Positions 48,884 through 56,436 of a DNA stretch of 64,000 nt are shown here, one piece after another (positions within the stretch are counted from its first letter, which is position 1; every line of letters starts with the position of its first letter). Under the pieces are notes generated by a model. It saw only the letters and a program-made list of their open reading frames with translations. It made no database searches and had not been told where the DNA came from. The position numbers were made by a program, and so were the translations under genes. Origin of the DNA: Sphingomonadales bacterium UBA2369 (GTDB taxonomy: Bacteria > Pseudomonadota > Alphaproteobacteria > Sphingomonadales > Sphingomonadaceae); assembly GCA_002344055.1 (NCBI GenBank), contig DDTH01000014.1, positions 1 through 64,000 on the forward strand, read 5' to 3'.

Positions 48884-49977
48884 CGGCCGGTAATCGCGCC
48901 AGGAGCGTCCGTCCGCCACTGGCCGGAATTGCGGTACTCCTCGCGCACCTGGCTGCTCTGCACCTCGACCGGATCGGCGACGATGCTCGGGCGGCGTTGC
49001 GCCGTGACCGCGACGGGGGTGACGGTCGCGCCGTCCGACATGGCGGGCGGCGGCATCCATTCCGGCGCGCTGGTGACGGTCGCCGCGCCGTTCGCGCCGT
49101 AGCGGACGATGGTCGGATTCGGCCGCGCGATCGGCTCCGCACCGGCATAGCGGTCGGTGAACGCACCCGGCGATCCGCCCGCGCCCGGCAGCCGGTAGAA
49201 GATGTGCGCGCCGATCACCGCCGTCTTGGTCAGGCGCGGCGCCCAGCGCGGCATGACGTAATTGGCGTGGTAGAAGGTCGAAAGCCCCACCGGCGCGAAG
49301 ACCCGGCCGGCCAGCGCCTCCTCCGCATAACGGCGCGCGCGCGACCACATCGCGGCGTTGGGCGTACGGCTCAGCGCCCCGTCGCAGGTGAAGGTGAACT
49401 GGCAGCCGCCGCCGGCGCGCATCGGCCCCTGATAGACGACGCCGCAGACGCTGTTGGGCCAGGCGGGATGGCGGACGCGGTTCAGCACGACCTGCGCGAC
49501 GGCGCGCTGGCCATCCTCGCTCTGATTGCCGGCTTCGTAGTAAATGGCCTGGGTCAGGCAATCGAGCGCGCGCAGCTGCGAGACGGGCGCGGTGGAGGCC
49601 AGGAAGGCCGCGGCGGGCGCGGAGGCGCCGGGACCGGCGAGCGGCAAGGCGGCATTGGCCTGGAACGCATTCTCGCCGAACAGCAAGGGCGCGACGGTGG
49701 GATCGGCCAGCTCGGCGGGCGAGGAGGGCAGTTCGACCGAAGGCGGAACCTCCATCGTGACCTGTACCGCGCCAAATTGCTGCTGGATGGGGGCGACTTC
49801 GGCGACCTGAAGGGTGGTGCAGGAACCGGTGGCGAGCACGAGCGCGGCCAGCCGGAAGGGCTCGCGGCGAGCCGGCCTCGCGCGGTCCTTGTCATGCCAT
49901 GGCCGTGGACGTGCCTGTGTCACCCGTCGCTCCAAGCCCCGCAGGGCCATTCCAAGCCCCCGCTGGGCCGCCGCCAT
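48880..49977 (-). CDS. Cell wall hydrolase, SleB-like (Hydrolase_2)
   Basis: A 365-residue protein with an N-terminal hydrophobic segment (FRLAALVLATGSC) and a catalytic domain from about residue 135: LTQAIYYEAGNQSEDGQRAVAQVVLNRV (shown in part) and FTFTCDGAL. The YYEA glutamate is the expected catalytic residue of lytic transglycosylase-like SleB. The N-terminal 40 residues are basic and the true start may be internal. The C-terminal tail is unrecognised. Confidence 0.87.
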   Translation of the reverse strand: MAAAQRGLGMALRGLERRVTQARPRPWHDKDRARPARREPFRLAALVLATGSCTTLQVAEVAPIQQQFGAVQVTMEVPPSVELPSSPAELADPTVAPLLFGENAFQANAALPLAGPGASAPAAAFLASTAPVSQLRALDCLTQAIYYEAGNQSEDGQRAVAQVVLNRVRHPAWPNSVCGVVYQGPMRAGGGCQFTFTCDGALSRTPNAAMWSRARRYAEEALAGRVFAPVGLSTFYHANYVMPRWAPRLTKTAVIGAHIFYRLPGAGGSPGAFTDRYAGAEPIARPNPTIVRYGANGAATVTSAPEWMPPPAMSDGATVTPVAVTAQRRPSIVADPVEVQSSQVREEYRNSGQWRTDAPGAITGR

Positions 49978-50101
49978 ACGCGCGTCCCGACTCGGGCGCG
50001 CGCGTGGATTTCGCGGCGTCCCATTCGGACACAGGCTCTCACCAGCCGGTTAAGACGGGCGAATATCTGGACGGGGGCGGAGAGGGCGTTAGACGGGGCC
50101 G

Positions 50102-50398
50102 GTGCGTCGATCCGTCCTCATCCTGACCGCCTGCGCCATGCTCGCCGCCTGCGGTCCGAAGCTGGAGAGCGAGTTGATCGCCGGACGGACGGTGACCGTT
50201 ACCAATCGCGAGGAGGCGCCGATGACGTTGACGAAGATCGTCGCCAACGATGCCGGCGGTCGGCAGGAATGCGTGAACGAACCGGCGACGACGCTCGGCC
50301 CGGGGCGGACCTATACCACCACCTTCTTCCTCTGCGACGAGGTGAAGACAGTGGATATCGAGACGGACCGGGGCAGCCGGCAGATCGGGTTCGAATGA
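50102..50398 (+). CDS. Small lipoprotein of unknown function
   Basis: A 98-residue protein beginning with GTG, with a lipobox LAAC at residues 14-17. The mature part is beta-rich with two cysteines (RQECVNE and FFLCDEV). No family recognised. A terminator-like hairpin follows at once. Confidence 0.72.
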   Translation: MRRSVLILTACAMLAACGPKLESELIAGRTVTVTNREEAPMTLTKIVANDAGGRQECVNEPATTLGPGRTYTTTFFLCDEVKTVDIETDRGSRQIGFE

Positions 50399-50406
50399 CT
50401 CCTAAC

Positions 50407-50428
50407 CCTCCCCCCTTGCGGGGGAGGA
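50407..50428. terminator. Terminator-like hairpin
   Basis: CTCCCCC and GGGGGAG flank a TTGC loop just after the small lipoprotein gene. The flanking GGGAGAGGGGGC suggests it belongs to an intergenic repeat family. Confidence 0.6.
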
Positions 50429-50509
50429 TGGTCCGAAGGGCCGGGAGAGGGGGCAAGGCCGCGTCTGCGGCCGCAAAAAAATCTTTTGCGAGCCAGACGG
50501 CTCGCTACC

Positions 50510-50610
50510 CCTCTCTCCATGCTCAGGCGCGCCCTGTCCCCCCGGACAGGGCTGCGGATGTCTGGGGGACATCCGCACCTGAGCATTCTCTCCCGCAAGG
50601 AGAGAGAGGC
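50510..50610. repeat. Compound intergenic palindrome
   Basis: Nested inverted repeats: outer CTCTCTCC / GGAGAGAG, then ATGCTCAGG / CCTGAGCAT, enclosing two inner hairpins (CCTGTCC/GGACAGG and GCGGATGTC/GACATCCGC). The layout is a four-way cruciform. It separates two convergent genes and probably ends transcription of both. Confidence 0.8.
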
Positions 50611-50617
50611 TATCTGG

Positions 50618-51349
50618 TCAGGAGCGCCCCGCCATCCTTCGCACATTGTCGGCGTAACTGCGGCCGATCCTCTGCTCGCCACCGTCTGTAAGCCGCGCAT
50701 TCCAATGCCCTCCGGCGTCGCGCGACAGGCCGATTATGCTGTCGCGGCGCAGGATCACCGAGCGGTGGACGCGCACGAACACCGCCGGGTCCAGTTCCTC
50801 CTCCAGCCGGGCGATGGTGCGGTGGATCAGCCAGGAACGCGGGCCGACGTGGAGGCGCATATAGTCGCGCTCGGCGCTGATCCGGTCGATCCGGTCGGCC
50901 GCGACGCGGACCAGACCATTATGCTCCGGCACCCAGAATTCCTCGACATAGAGCGAGGGTTCCGGCGTGGCCTCATCCTTCGCCGCATGGCCCCGCGCGC
51001 GTTCGATCGCCATCGCCAGCCGGGCGGGGTCGACCGGCTTCATCAGATAATCGACCGCCGCCACATCGAACGCCGCGACCGCGAAATTCTCGAAGGCGGT
51101 GACGAAGACGATGGCCGGGCTGATCCCGTCCCGGGCCAAGGCGCGGGCAACGTCGATGCCGTTCATGTCCGGCATGGCGATGTCGAGCAGGACGAGGTCC
51201 GGCCTCACCCCGGCGATCAGCGTCAGCGCGGATTCCCCATCCTTGGCGGTCCCCGCGAGGCTCACGCCCGGCTGTGCGGCGAGCAGGATCTGCAGCCGCT
51301 CGATCGCCAGCGGCTCGTCATCGACGATGACGACGCGCAGTTCAGTCAC
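50618..51349 (-). CDS. LytTR family response regulator
   Basis: A 243-residue two-component regulator. The receiver domain shows VIVDDEP and the phosphorylatable Asp in LVLLDIAMPDMNG, plus PVDPARL. Residues about 135-240 are a LytTR DNA-binding domain (ISAERDYMRLHV, FVRVHRSVILRRD). GTG start 51349 overlaps the histidine kinase gene by 8 nt, so the two are a coupled pair. Confidence 0.93.
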   Translation of the reverse strand: MTELRVVIVDDEPLAIERLQILLAAQPGVSLAGTAKDGESALTLIAGVRPDLVLLDIAMPDMNGIDVARALARDGISPAIVFVTAFENFAVAAFDVAAVDYLMKPVDPARLAMAIERARGHAAKDEATPEPSLYVEEFWVPEHNGLVRVAADRIDRISAERDYMRLHVGPRSWLIHRTIARLEEELDPAVFVRVHRSVILRRDSIIGLSRDAGGHWNARLTDGGEQRIGRSYADNVRRMAGRS

Positions 51350-52637
51350 CTCGGATCGCCGGGAAATAGATGTGGACGGTATAGCCGCCGCCCGGATCGG
51401 CGCCGTGGATGCAGCCGCCGGCTTCGCCGAAGCGCGAGGCGAGCCGGTCGCAGACGTTGCGCAGGCCGACCCCCGTGCCCTCCGAAGCCTGCTCCGGCGC
51501 GACGCCGTCGCCATCGTCCTTCACCTTCAGATGCAGCCGCCCGGCTTCCTCATAGGCCGAGATGCGGATGGTGACGGGCCGCCGGGCCTTGGCGACGCCG
51601 TATTTAACGCAATTCTCCACCACCGGCTGCAGGATCAGCACCGGTACGCGGCGGGTGAGCAATTCCTCCGGCACGTCGATCTCGATCTTCAGCCGGTCCG
51701 GGAAACGCACCTGCTCGATCTCGAGATAAAGCCGCTGCAGCCGGATCTCCTCGGCCAGCGCGACATCCGCGGTCGGCTCGGTGGTCAGCGTGGTGCGGAA
51801 GAAAGCGGAGAGATTGCCCAGCATCTGCTCCGCCGCCTCCGTGCGCCTGGCCAGCACGAGGGCGCTCAGGGAGTTCAACGTGTTGAACAGGAAATGCGGA
51901 TTGATCTGGTAACGCAGCGCGCGCAGCTGCGCTTCCTGCGCCTGCCGGGTCAGCGCCGCCGCCCGCCGGTCCGCTTCCCGCAGCTGCCCGGCATAGCTCA
52001 ACGCCACATAGATGGCGGCCCAGGCGGCGAAGAAGAAATACCAGCTATAGGCGACGTCGGCGATCAGCTTCAGCGTCGACCATTCGGCCATGTCCCGCGT
52101 GGACATGGCATCGATCCACGGCGCCGCCTCGGGCGCGAAGACGTAGAACATGTAATTGTTCACGATCGGCTGCAGCGCCGCGGGCGGCAGGCAGGCGATC
52201 GCGGCGACGGCGATCTTCGCGGCGATTCCCCGTCGTGCGACGAGTTGCAGCGCCAGATAGATCAGGAAGCTGAGCAGCATCGCCAGCGCCACGACCGCCG
52301 CGCGGCGGCGGAACATCTCGCCCTGGCCGAGCTGGTCCATCAGCACCGCGCGCAGCGAGGTGGAGGCGAAATAGACGGTCCAGAAGCCCAGGATCGTCTT
52401 GATCGCGAGCGGGGCGTCGGCAAACCATCGGCGCGGCAGGGGCGGCTGGGTCCGGTCCATGCCCCCATCTAGCCCGGCGGCGTTGCCGATCGTCCCCCAT
52501 GCGGCGCCGCTTGCCGAAGCGCCCGCCGGGTTTATCGAAAATTCGCCGTCGCCGCGGTCCGGCAGGGGAGCACGATAGCCGGTCGCATCGGCCTCGCCAT
52601 GCACGACCGGCCCTTTCCCCCGCTTCGATTCGCCCAT
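51342..52637 (-). CDS. Sensor histidine kinase, LytS/YehU type
   Basis: A 431-residue membrane kinase. About four transmembrane helices lie between residues 75 and 235. The His_kinase motif is LRYQINPHFLFNTLNS, with the phosphorylated histidine in NPH, and the ATPase part has PVVENCVKYGV, DDGDGV and GVGLRNVCDRL. A start at 52637 has a good AGGGGGCGAGG ribosome site; an alternative ATG is at 52460, which would drop a 59-residue non-conserved leader. Confidence 0.92.
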   Translation of the reverse strand: MGESKRGKGPVVHGEADATGYRAPLPDRGDGEFSINPAGASASGAAWGTIGNAAGLDGGMDRTQPPLPRRWFADAPLAIKTILGFWTVYFASTSLRAVLMDQLGQGEMFRRRAAVVALAMLLSFLIYLALQLVARRGIAAKIAVAAIACLPPAALQPIVNNYMFYVFAPEAAPWIDAMSTRDMAEWSTLKLIADVAYSWYFFFAAWAAIYVALSYAGQLREADRRAAALTRQAQEAQLRALRYQINPHFLFNTLNSLSALVLARRTEAAEQMLGNLSAFFRTTLTTEPTADVALAEEIRLQRLYLEIEQVRFPDRLKIEIDVPEELLTRRVPVLILQPVVENCVKYGVAKARRPVTIRISAYEEAGRLHLKVKDDGDGVAPEQASEGTGVGLRNVCDRLASRFGEAGGCIHGADPGGGYTVHIYFPAIRGD

Positions 52638-52906
52638 CCTCGCCCCCTGCGGCGATCCTAAGCGCCGTGCCGGCAAACGCCAGCAGTCGATACGGGCGCA
52701 AAACGAGCGCGGAAATGCGCGCATTGGCCCCGGTTTCTGTGGCTTGCCGGTGACAGTGCGGACTCGCCGTGATCACTCCGGGCGGATTTCGAATTGCCCC
52801 GGCTGATACATTTCGATTCACTTTGCCATTGGGGCAGGGGTCAAGGTTAACGGGCTGGCAATCCCGTTCAGGTATAACCGGGTCCTGGGGTAGAAGGAGC
52901 GGGGTT

Positions 52907-53455
52907 ATGAGTGCCAGTGCGCGTCAGCCAAGCGGAGCCGCAGCTCTGTCGGAAATGCGGGAATTCGCCACCTTCGGCAAAGGAACACAGCGTTATATCC
53001 GCCGCTCGCTCGACATCGGCCTTGGCCGCCGCGATGCGGTGAAGCGCTGGTCGCGCGACATTGCCGAAGCCGCCAGTATCCGCGCCCAGGAAAGCGTCTA
53101 TCGCCGGCTCGATTTCATCCGCGAACATATTCCCGACGATTGCGGCCTCGATGCGATGGAGCCGATTATGGCGCCCCTGATCACGATGAGCGCCTTCGAT
53201 CTGGGCCAGGACCGGCTCAGCTGCTTCGCCTCCTACCGCTTCCTGTACGAGCGGCTGCTCGGCGCCAGCGTCCGCGCCTGGCTCCCGGCCGCCTTCTGCT
53301 CGGCCTCGGCCTTGCCGCACCTCCATCCGGCGCGCCGGCGCGCGCTGCTGCAGTCGATCAGCGAAGCCGCCGCGACCGCGCCCGGCTGGTCGACCCGCGA
53401 ACCGATGTTCATTCCCGACTGGGTGGAAAAGGTGGAACAGCCGGTCGAGGGCTAA
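52907..53455 (+). CDS. Hypothetical cytoplasmic protein
   Basis: A 182-residue helical protein without a signal peptide or recognised motif. AAGGAGCGGGG precedes the ATG at 52907. It is divergent from the histidine kinase over a 269-bp gap that holds promoters. A longer frame upstream (from 52769) has no such ribosome-binding site. A palindrome follows it. Confidence 0.78.
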   Translation: MSASARQPSGAAALSEMREFATFGKGTQRYIRRSLDIGLGRRDAVKRWSRDIAEAASIRAQESVYRRLDFIREHIPDDCGLDAMEPIMAPLITMSAFDLGQDRLSCFASYRFLYERLLGASVRAWLPAAFCSASALPHLHPARRRALLQSISEAAATAPGWSTREPMFIPDWVEKVEQPVEG

Positions 53456-53463
53456 GTACGGAA

Positions 53464-53614
53464 ACTCCCCTCCCTGACAGGGAGGGGTAGGGGTGGGTTT
53501 AGCGGCGGACGAGGCTCGATGCCTCGGCCGCCGCTTTCGTTCGGGTGTGCGTGCAGATTCATTTGGCGCGCAGACGCGCGCACCCACCGGCCCCTCCCTG
53601 CTTGCAGGGAGGGG
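53464..53614. repeat. Triple-hairpin intergenic element
   Basis: Three hairpins are stacked: CCCCTCCCTG/CAGGGAGGGG near 53467, GCGGCGG...CCGCCGC around 53502-53534, and CCCCTCCCTG/CAGGGAGGGG near 53590. The outer two also pair with each other, via ACCCACC/GGTGGGT. It lies between convergent genes and likely ends transcription in both directions. Confidence 0.8.
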
Positions 53615-53617
53615 TGA

Positions 53618-55018
53618 CTAGTTGCCCAGCCGCGTCACCAGCCCCTCCGCGAACGCGGTCAGCGTGTCGTCGCGGGCGCCCATGATGATGATGCGGTCGC
53701 CGGGCCGCGCCAGTTCGATCAGGCGGTCGCCGCATTGTTCGCGCGTCGGCAGATGCTCGGCGTGGCGGCCGTGATCGGCGACCGCGTCGGTCACGACAGC
53801 GCTGCCGATTGACTTGTCGGTGGTGCCGCCATGATAGACCGGGTCGGGCATCAGCAGCACGTCTTCTTCGGCCATATTGGTGATGAAGGTCTCGCCCAGT
53901 TCGCGGCCCATCGTGCGCAGCGGGTTGTAGCCGTGCGGCTGGAAGAAGAGCAGCAATCGGCCGGGGAAGGCGTGGAGCGTCTGCAGCGTCGCGGCGATCT
54001 TGTCGGGATTGTGCCCGAAATCGTCGATCACGGTGACGCCGCCCGCTTCCCCGATCAGTTCGAACCGGCGGCGCAGGCCGGTAAAGCCTGAGAGCGCCTC
54101 GGTGGCCTCCCCGAGTCCGATGCCCGTCGCGGTGACGGCGGCCAGCGCCGCGAGTGCATTTGAGGCATTGTGGCGGCCGGGAACAGCGAGCTTGAGCGGC
54201 ACCGCCTCTCCGGAGCGGTGGTCGGTAACGGTGAAGGCGATCGCATAGGGTTCCTCGGCGATCCCGGTCGCCATCAGATCCGCCTCCCGCTTCAGCCCGT
54301 AGGAGACGAGCTTGTCCGCCGGCAGCACCGCCGCCAGCAGCCGCGCCTCGCCATCGTCCATATTGACGATCACTTTCTCCGCCTTCGCGGCGAAACCGCC
54401 GAACAGATGGCGCAATTCGTCGAGCGACTTGTGGTCGAGCGTGATGTTGTTCAGCACCGCGACGCTCGGCCGGTACAGCGCGATCGAGCCGTCGCTTTCG
54501 TCCACCTCGCTGACGAAATCCGGGCCGGTCCCGACCAGAGCGCTGGCGAACAGCTGATCCGGCGTCGCGAAATTCTTCATCACCGCGCCGTTCATCACCG
54601 TCGGGTCACGGCCCAGCGCGTGCAGGATCCAGCCGATCATGCCGGTGACGGTCGATTTGCCCGACGTGCCGCCGACCGCGATCCGGTTCTGCGCGTCGTT
54701 GAACAGCAAAGCGAGCAATTCGGCCCGCGTGAGCCGCTCGCAATCCAGTTCGCGGGCGCGCATGGCGTCCGGGACGGTGTCTTCGACCGCGGCTGAGGCC
54801 ACGAAAATCTGGTCGCCGCTGGTCACGCCCGAACCGTCCTGCGGAAAGAGCGGAATGCCGCGATCGCGCAGGAAGCCGAATTTGTCGCTGCTCTTGGCTT
54901 GGTCGAGCGCACGGTCCGAGCCGGCGATATGGCCGCCGCGGCCCTGCACGATCAGGGCGAGCGGGAGCATACCGCTGCCGCCGATGCCGCAGAAAAAATA
55001 GGGTTTGTCGAGATTCAT
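53618..55018 (-). CDS. mpl: Mur ligase, probable UDP-MurNAc:tripeptide ligase Mpl
   Basis: A 466-residue Mur ligase with GIGGSGMLPLA, the ATP-loop GGTSGKSTVTGMI, SEVDESDGS and PGRHNASNALA. It is MurC-like; the divergent LD-carboxypeptidase next door, which makes tripeptide, favours the recycling ligase Mpl over the biosynthetic MurC, usually found in the mur-fts cluster. Both would return muropeptide to UDP-MurNAc-tripeptide. Confidence 0.82.
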   Translation of the reverse strand: MNLDKPYFFCGIGGSGMLPLALIVQGRGGHIAGSDRALDQAKSSDKFGFLRDRGIPLFPQDGSGVTSGDQIFVASAAVEDTVPDAMRARELDCERLTRAELLALLFNDAQNRIAVGGTSGKSTVTGMIGWILHALGRDPTVMNGAVMKNFATPDQLFASALVGTGPDFVSEVDESDGSIALYRPSVAVLNNITLDHKSLDELRHLFGGFAAKAEKVIVNMDDGEARLLAAVLPADKLVSYGLKREADLMATGIAEEPYAIAFTVTDHRSGEAVPLKLAVPGRHNASNALAALAAVTATGIGLGEATEALSGFTGLRRRFELIGEAGGVTVIDDFGHNPDKIAATLQTLHAFPGRLLLFFQPHGYNPLRTMGRELGETFITNMAEEDVLLMPDPVYHGGTTDKSIGSAVVTDAVADHGRHAEHLPTREQCGDRLIELARPGDRIIIMGARDDTLTAFAEGLVTRLGN

Positions 55019-55065
55019 CGCGCCGCCCTATTCAGAGCGGGCTGACTTTACAAATGGGGCGAGGA

Positions 55066-55884
55066 ATGCGGATCGGCGTGGTGGCCCCGGCGGGGCGCCT
55101 GCAGCGGGAAACGGCCGAGCGGTTCGTCGCCTTCGCGTCCGCGCGGCGGCCGGACGTGACGATCGACCTCCACCCGCAATGCTATCTCAGCCACGGCCAT
55201 TTCGCCGGGACGGACGAAGAAAGGCTGGAGGCGTTTGTCGCCTTCGCCAACGATCCGGCTTTCGACGCCATCTGGTTCGCGCGTGGGGGCTATGGCTCGA
55301 ACCGGATCGCGGCGGCGGCGGTCGAACGGCTGAACAAGCACGCCCGGGACAAGACCTATCTCGGCTATAGCGATCTCGGCTACATGCTCGCCGCCCTCTA
55401 CAAGGCCGGCTTCCCGCACGTCGCGCACGGGCCGATGCCGCAGGGGATCAGCCATGATGATGGCGCGGAAGCGGTGGCGCGCGGGCTGGGCTGGCTGGCG
55501 GACCGCGACACGGCGTGCGTGGAGCCGAGCCTTGAGCCGGGGGTGCCCGTGGCCGCCTTCAACCTGACCGTGCTCGGCACCCTGCTCGGCACCCAGCTGG
55601 AGCCGGACCTCGCGGGCCATGTGCTGATGATCGAGGATGTCGGCGAGATGGCCTACCGGATCGACCGGGCGATGTCGCATTTGACCGGCCAACCCAGCAT
55701 GCGGCGCCTTCGCGGCATCCGCGCCGGGCGGTTCGATCCGGTGCCGGACAACGATCCGCCCTTCGGCGAGACCCCCGTGGAGATCGTGCAGGCCTGGTGC
55801 GACAGCGCCGGCATCCCCTTTCTCGGCACGGCCGACATCGGCCACGATGCGGCGAACAAGGTGGTGCCGTTCGGGACGCCCTAA
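55066..55884 (+). CDS. ldcA: Murein LD-carboxypeptidase (LdcA, peptidase S66)
   Basis: A 272-residue serine peptidase. VVAPAGRL starts the protein, the nucleophile serine lies in FARGGYGSNRI and the later VLMIEDVGEMAYRIDRAM and LRGIRAGRF hold the conserved Glu/His region. It removes the terminal D-Ala from tetrapeptide to give tripeptide for Mpl. The ATG at 55066 has GGGGCGAGGA just before it; an earlier ATG at 55054 is in frame. Confidence 0.9.
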   Translation: MRIGVVAPAGRLQRETAERFVAFASARRPDVTIDLHPQCYLSHGHFAGTDEERLEAFVAFANDPAFDAIWFARGGYGSNRIAAAAVERLNKHARDKTYLGYSDLGYMLAALYKAGFPHVAHGPMPQGISHDDGAEAVARGLGWLADRDTACVEPSLEPGVPVAAFNLTVLGTLLGTQLEPDLAGHVLMIEDVGEMAYRIDRAMSHLTGQPSMRRLRGIRAGRFDPVPDNDPPFGETPVEIVQAWCDSAGIPFLGTADIGHDAANKVVPFGTP

Positions 55885-55997
55885 AGCCGGGTTTACTTCA
55901 ACTCGGCGCGCGCCTGTGGAAACCTTAGTGTAATGGACTTGCAAACTGATTGGCGTTGGTTCAATCCCAAGCCCTGTTTCAAAGGGAGGATTATTTC

Positions 55998-56246
55998 ATG
56001 GCGCAACAAAGCGGTCTGCAACGTCCGGTCACCCCGTCCGCCGATCTGGCGGCGATCACCGGCAGCGATCCGTTGCCGCGCAGCCAGGTCGTCAAGAAGG
56101 TGTGGGATCACATCAAGGCGAACAATCTGCAGAATCCGGCGAACAAGCGCGAGATCCTCGCGGACGACAAGCTGAAGAAGATTTTCGGCAAGGACAAAGT
56201 GTCCATGTTCGAAATGAACAAGCATATCTCCGCCCACGTGAAGTAA
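55998..56246 (+). CDS. SWIB/MDM2 domain protein
   Basis: An 82-residue protein consisting of one SWIB domain: LPRSQVVKKVWDHIKANNLQNP, then DDKLKKIFGKDKVSMFEMNKHISAHV (given in part). Bacterial SWIB proteins are small and of unknown function, sometimes linked to DNA. GGGAGGA lies 7 nt upstream. Its stop is 27 bp before the left end of the transposon. Confidence 0.92.
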   Translation: MAQQSGLQRPVTPSADLAAITGSDPLPRSQVVKKVWDHIKANNLQNPANKREILADDKLKKIFGKDKVSMFEMNKHISAHVK

Positions 56247-56268
56247 GCGGCACAGCCGATTACTTCAG

Positions 56269-56273
56269 GCGGC
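56269..56273. repeat. Left copy of transposon target-site duplication
   Basis: GCGGC immediately before the left end; the identical 5 bp follow the right end at 63907-63911. Tn7-family elements make 5-bp duplications. Confidence 0.88.
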
Positions 56274-56300
56274 TGTGGGGGCGGGCATAAGTTGTCCCGC
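56274..56300 (+). repeat. Left terminal inverted repeat of the transposon
   Basis: Begins TGTGG and ends TTGTCCCGC; it matches the reverse complement of the right end at 22 of 27 positions. Confidence 0.9.
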
Positions 56301-56392
56301 GACACCCCATAAGTTGTCCCGCGGGATGGCATAATTTGTCCCGGTTACGGCCGGCTGTTCATAGGGGCGGCCGGTCCGAGCCGGGACAAATT
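56286..56392 (+). promoter_or_regulatory. Transposase-binding-like repeats, left end
   Basis: Copies of CATAAGTTGTCCCGCG at 56286 and 56308, a CATAATTTGTCCCGG at 56330, and an inverted GGGACAAATT at 56383. Such arrays are the expected TnsB/TniA sites of Tn7-like ends. Confidence 0.82.
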
Positions 56393-56436
56393 CCCTTTTC
56401 AGGATCTTCATGATTTTGGGCTTTTCGAGCCCAAGT

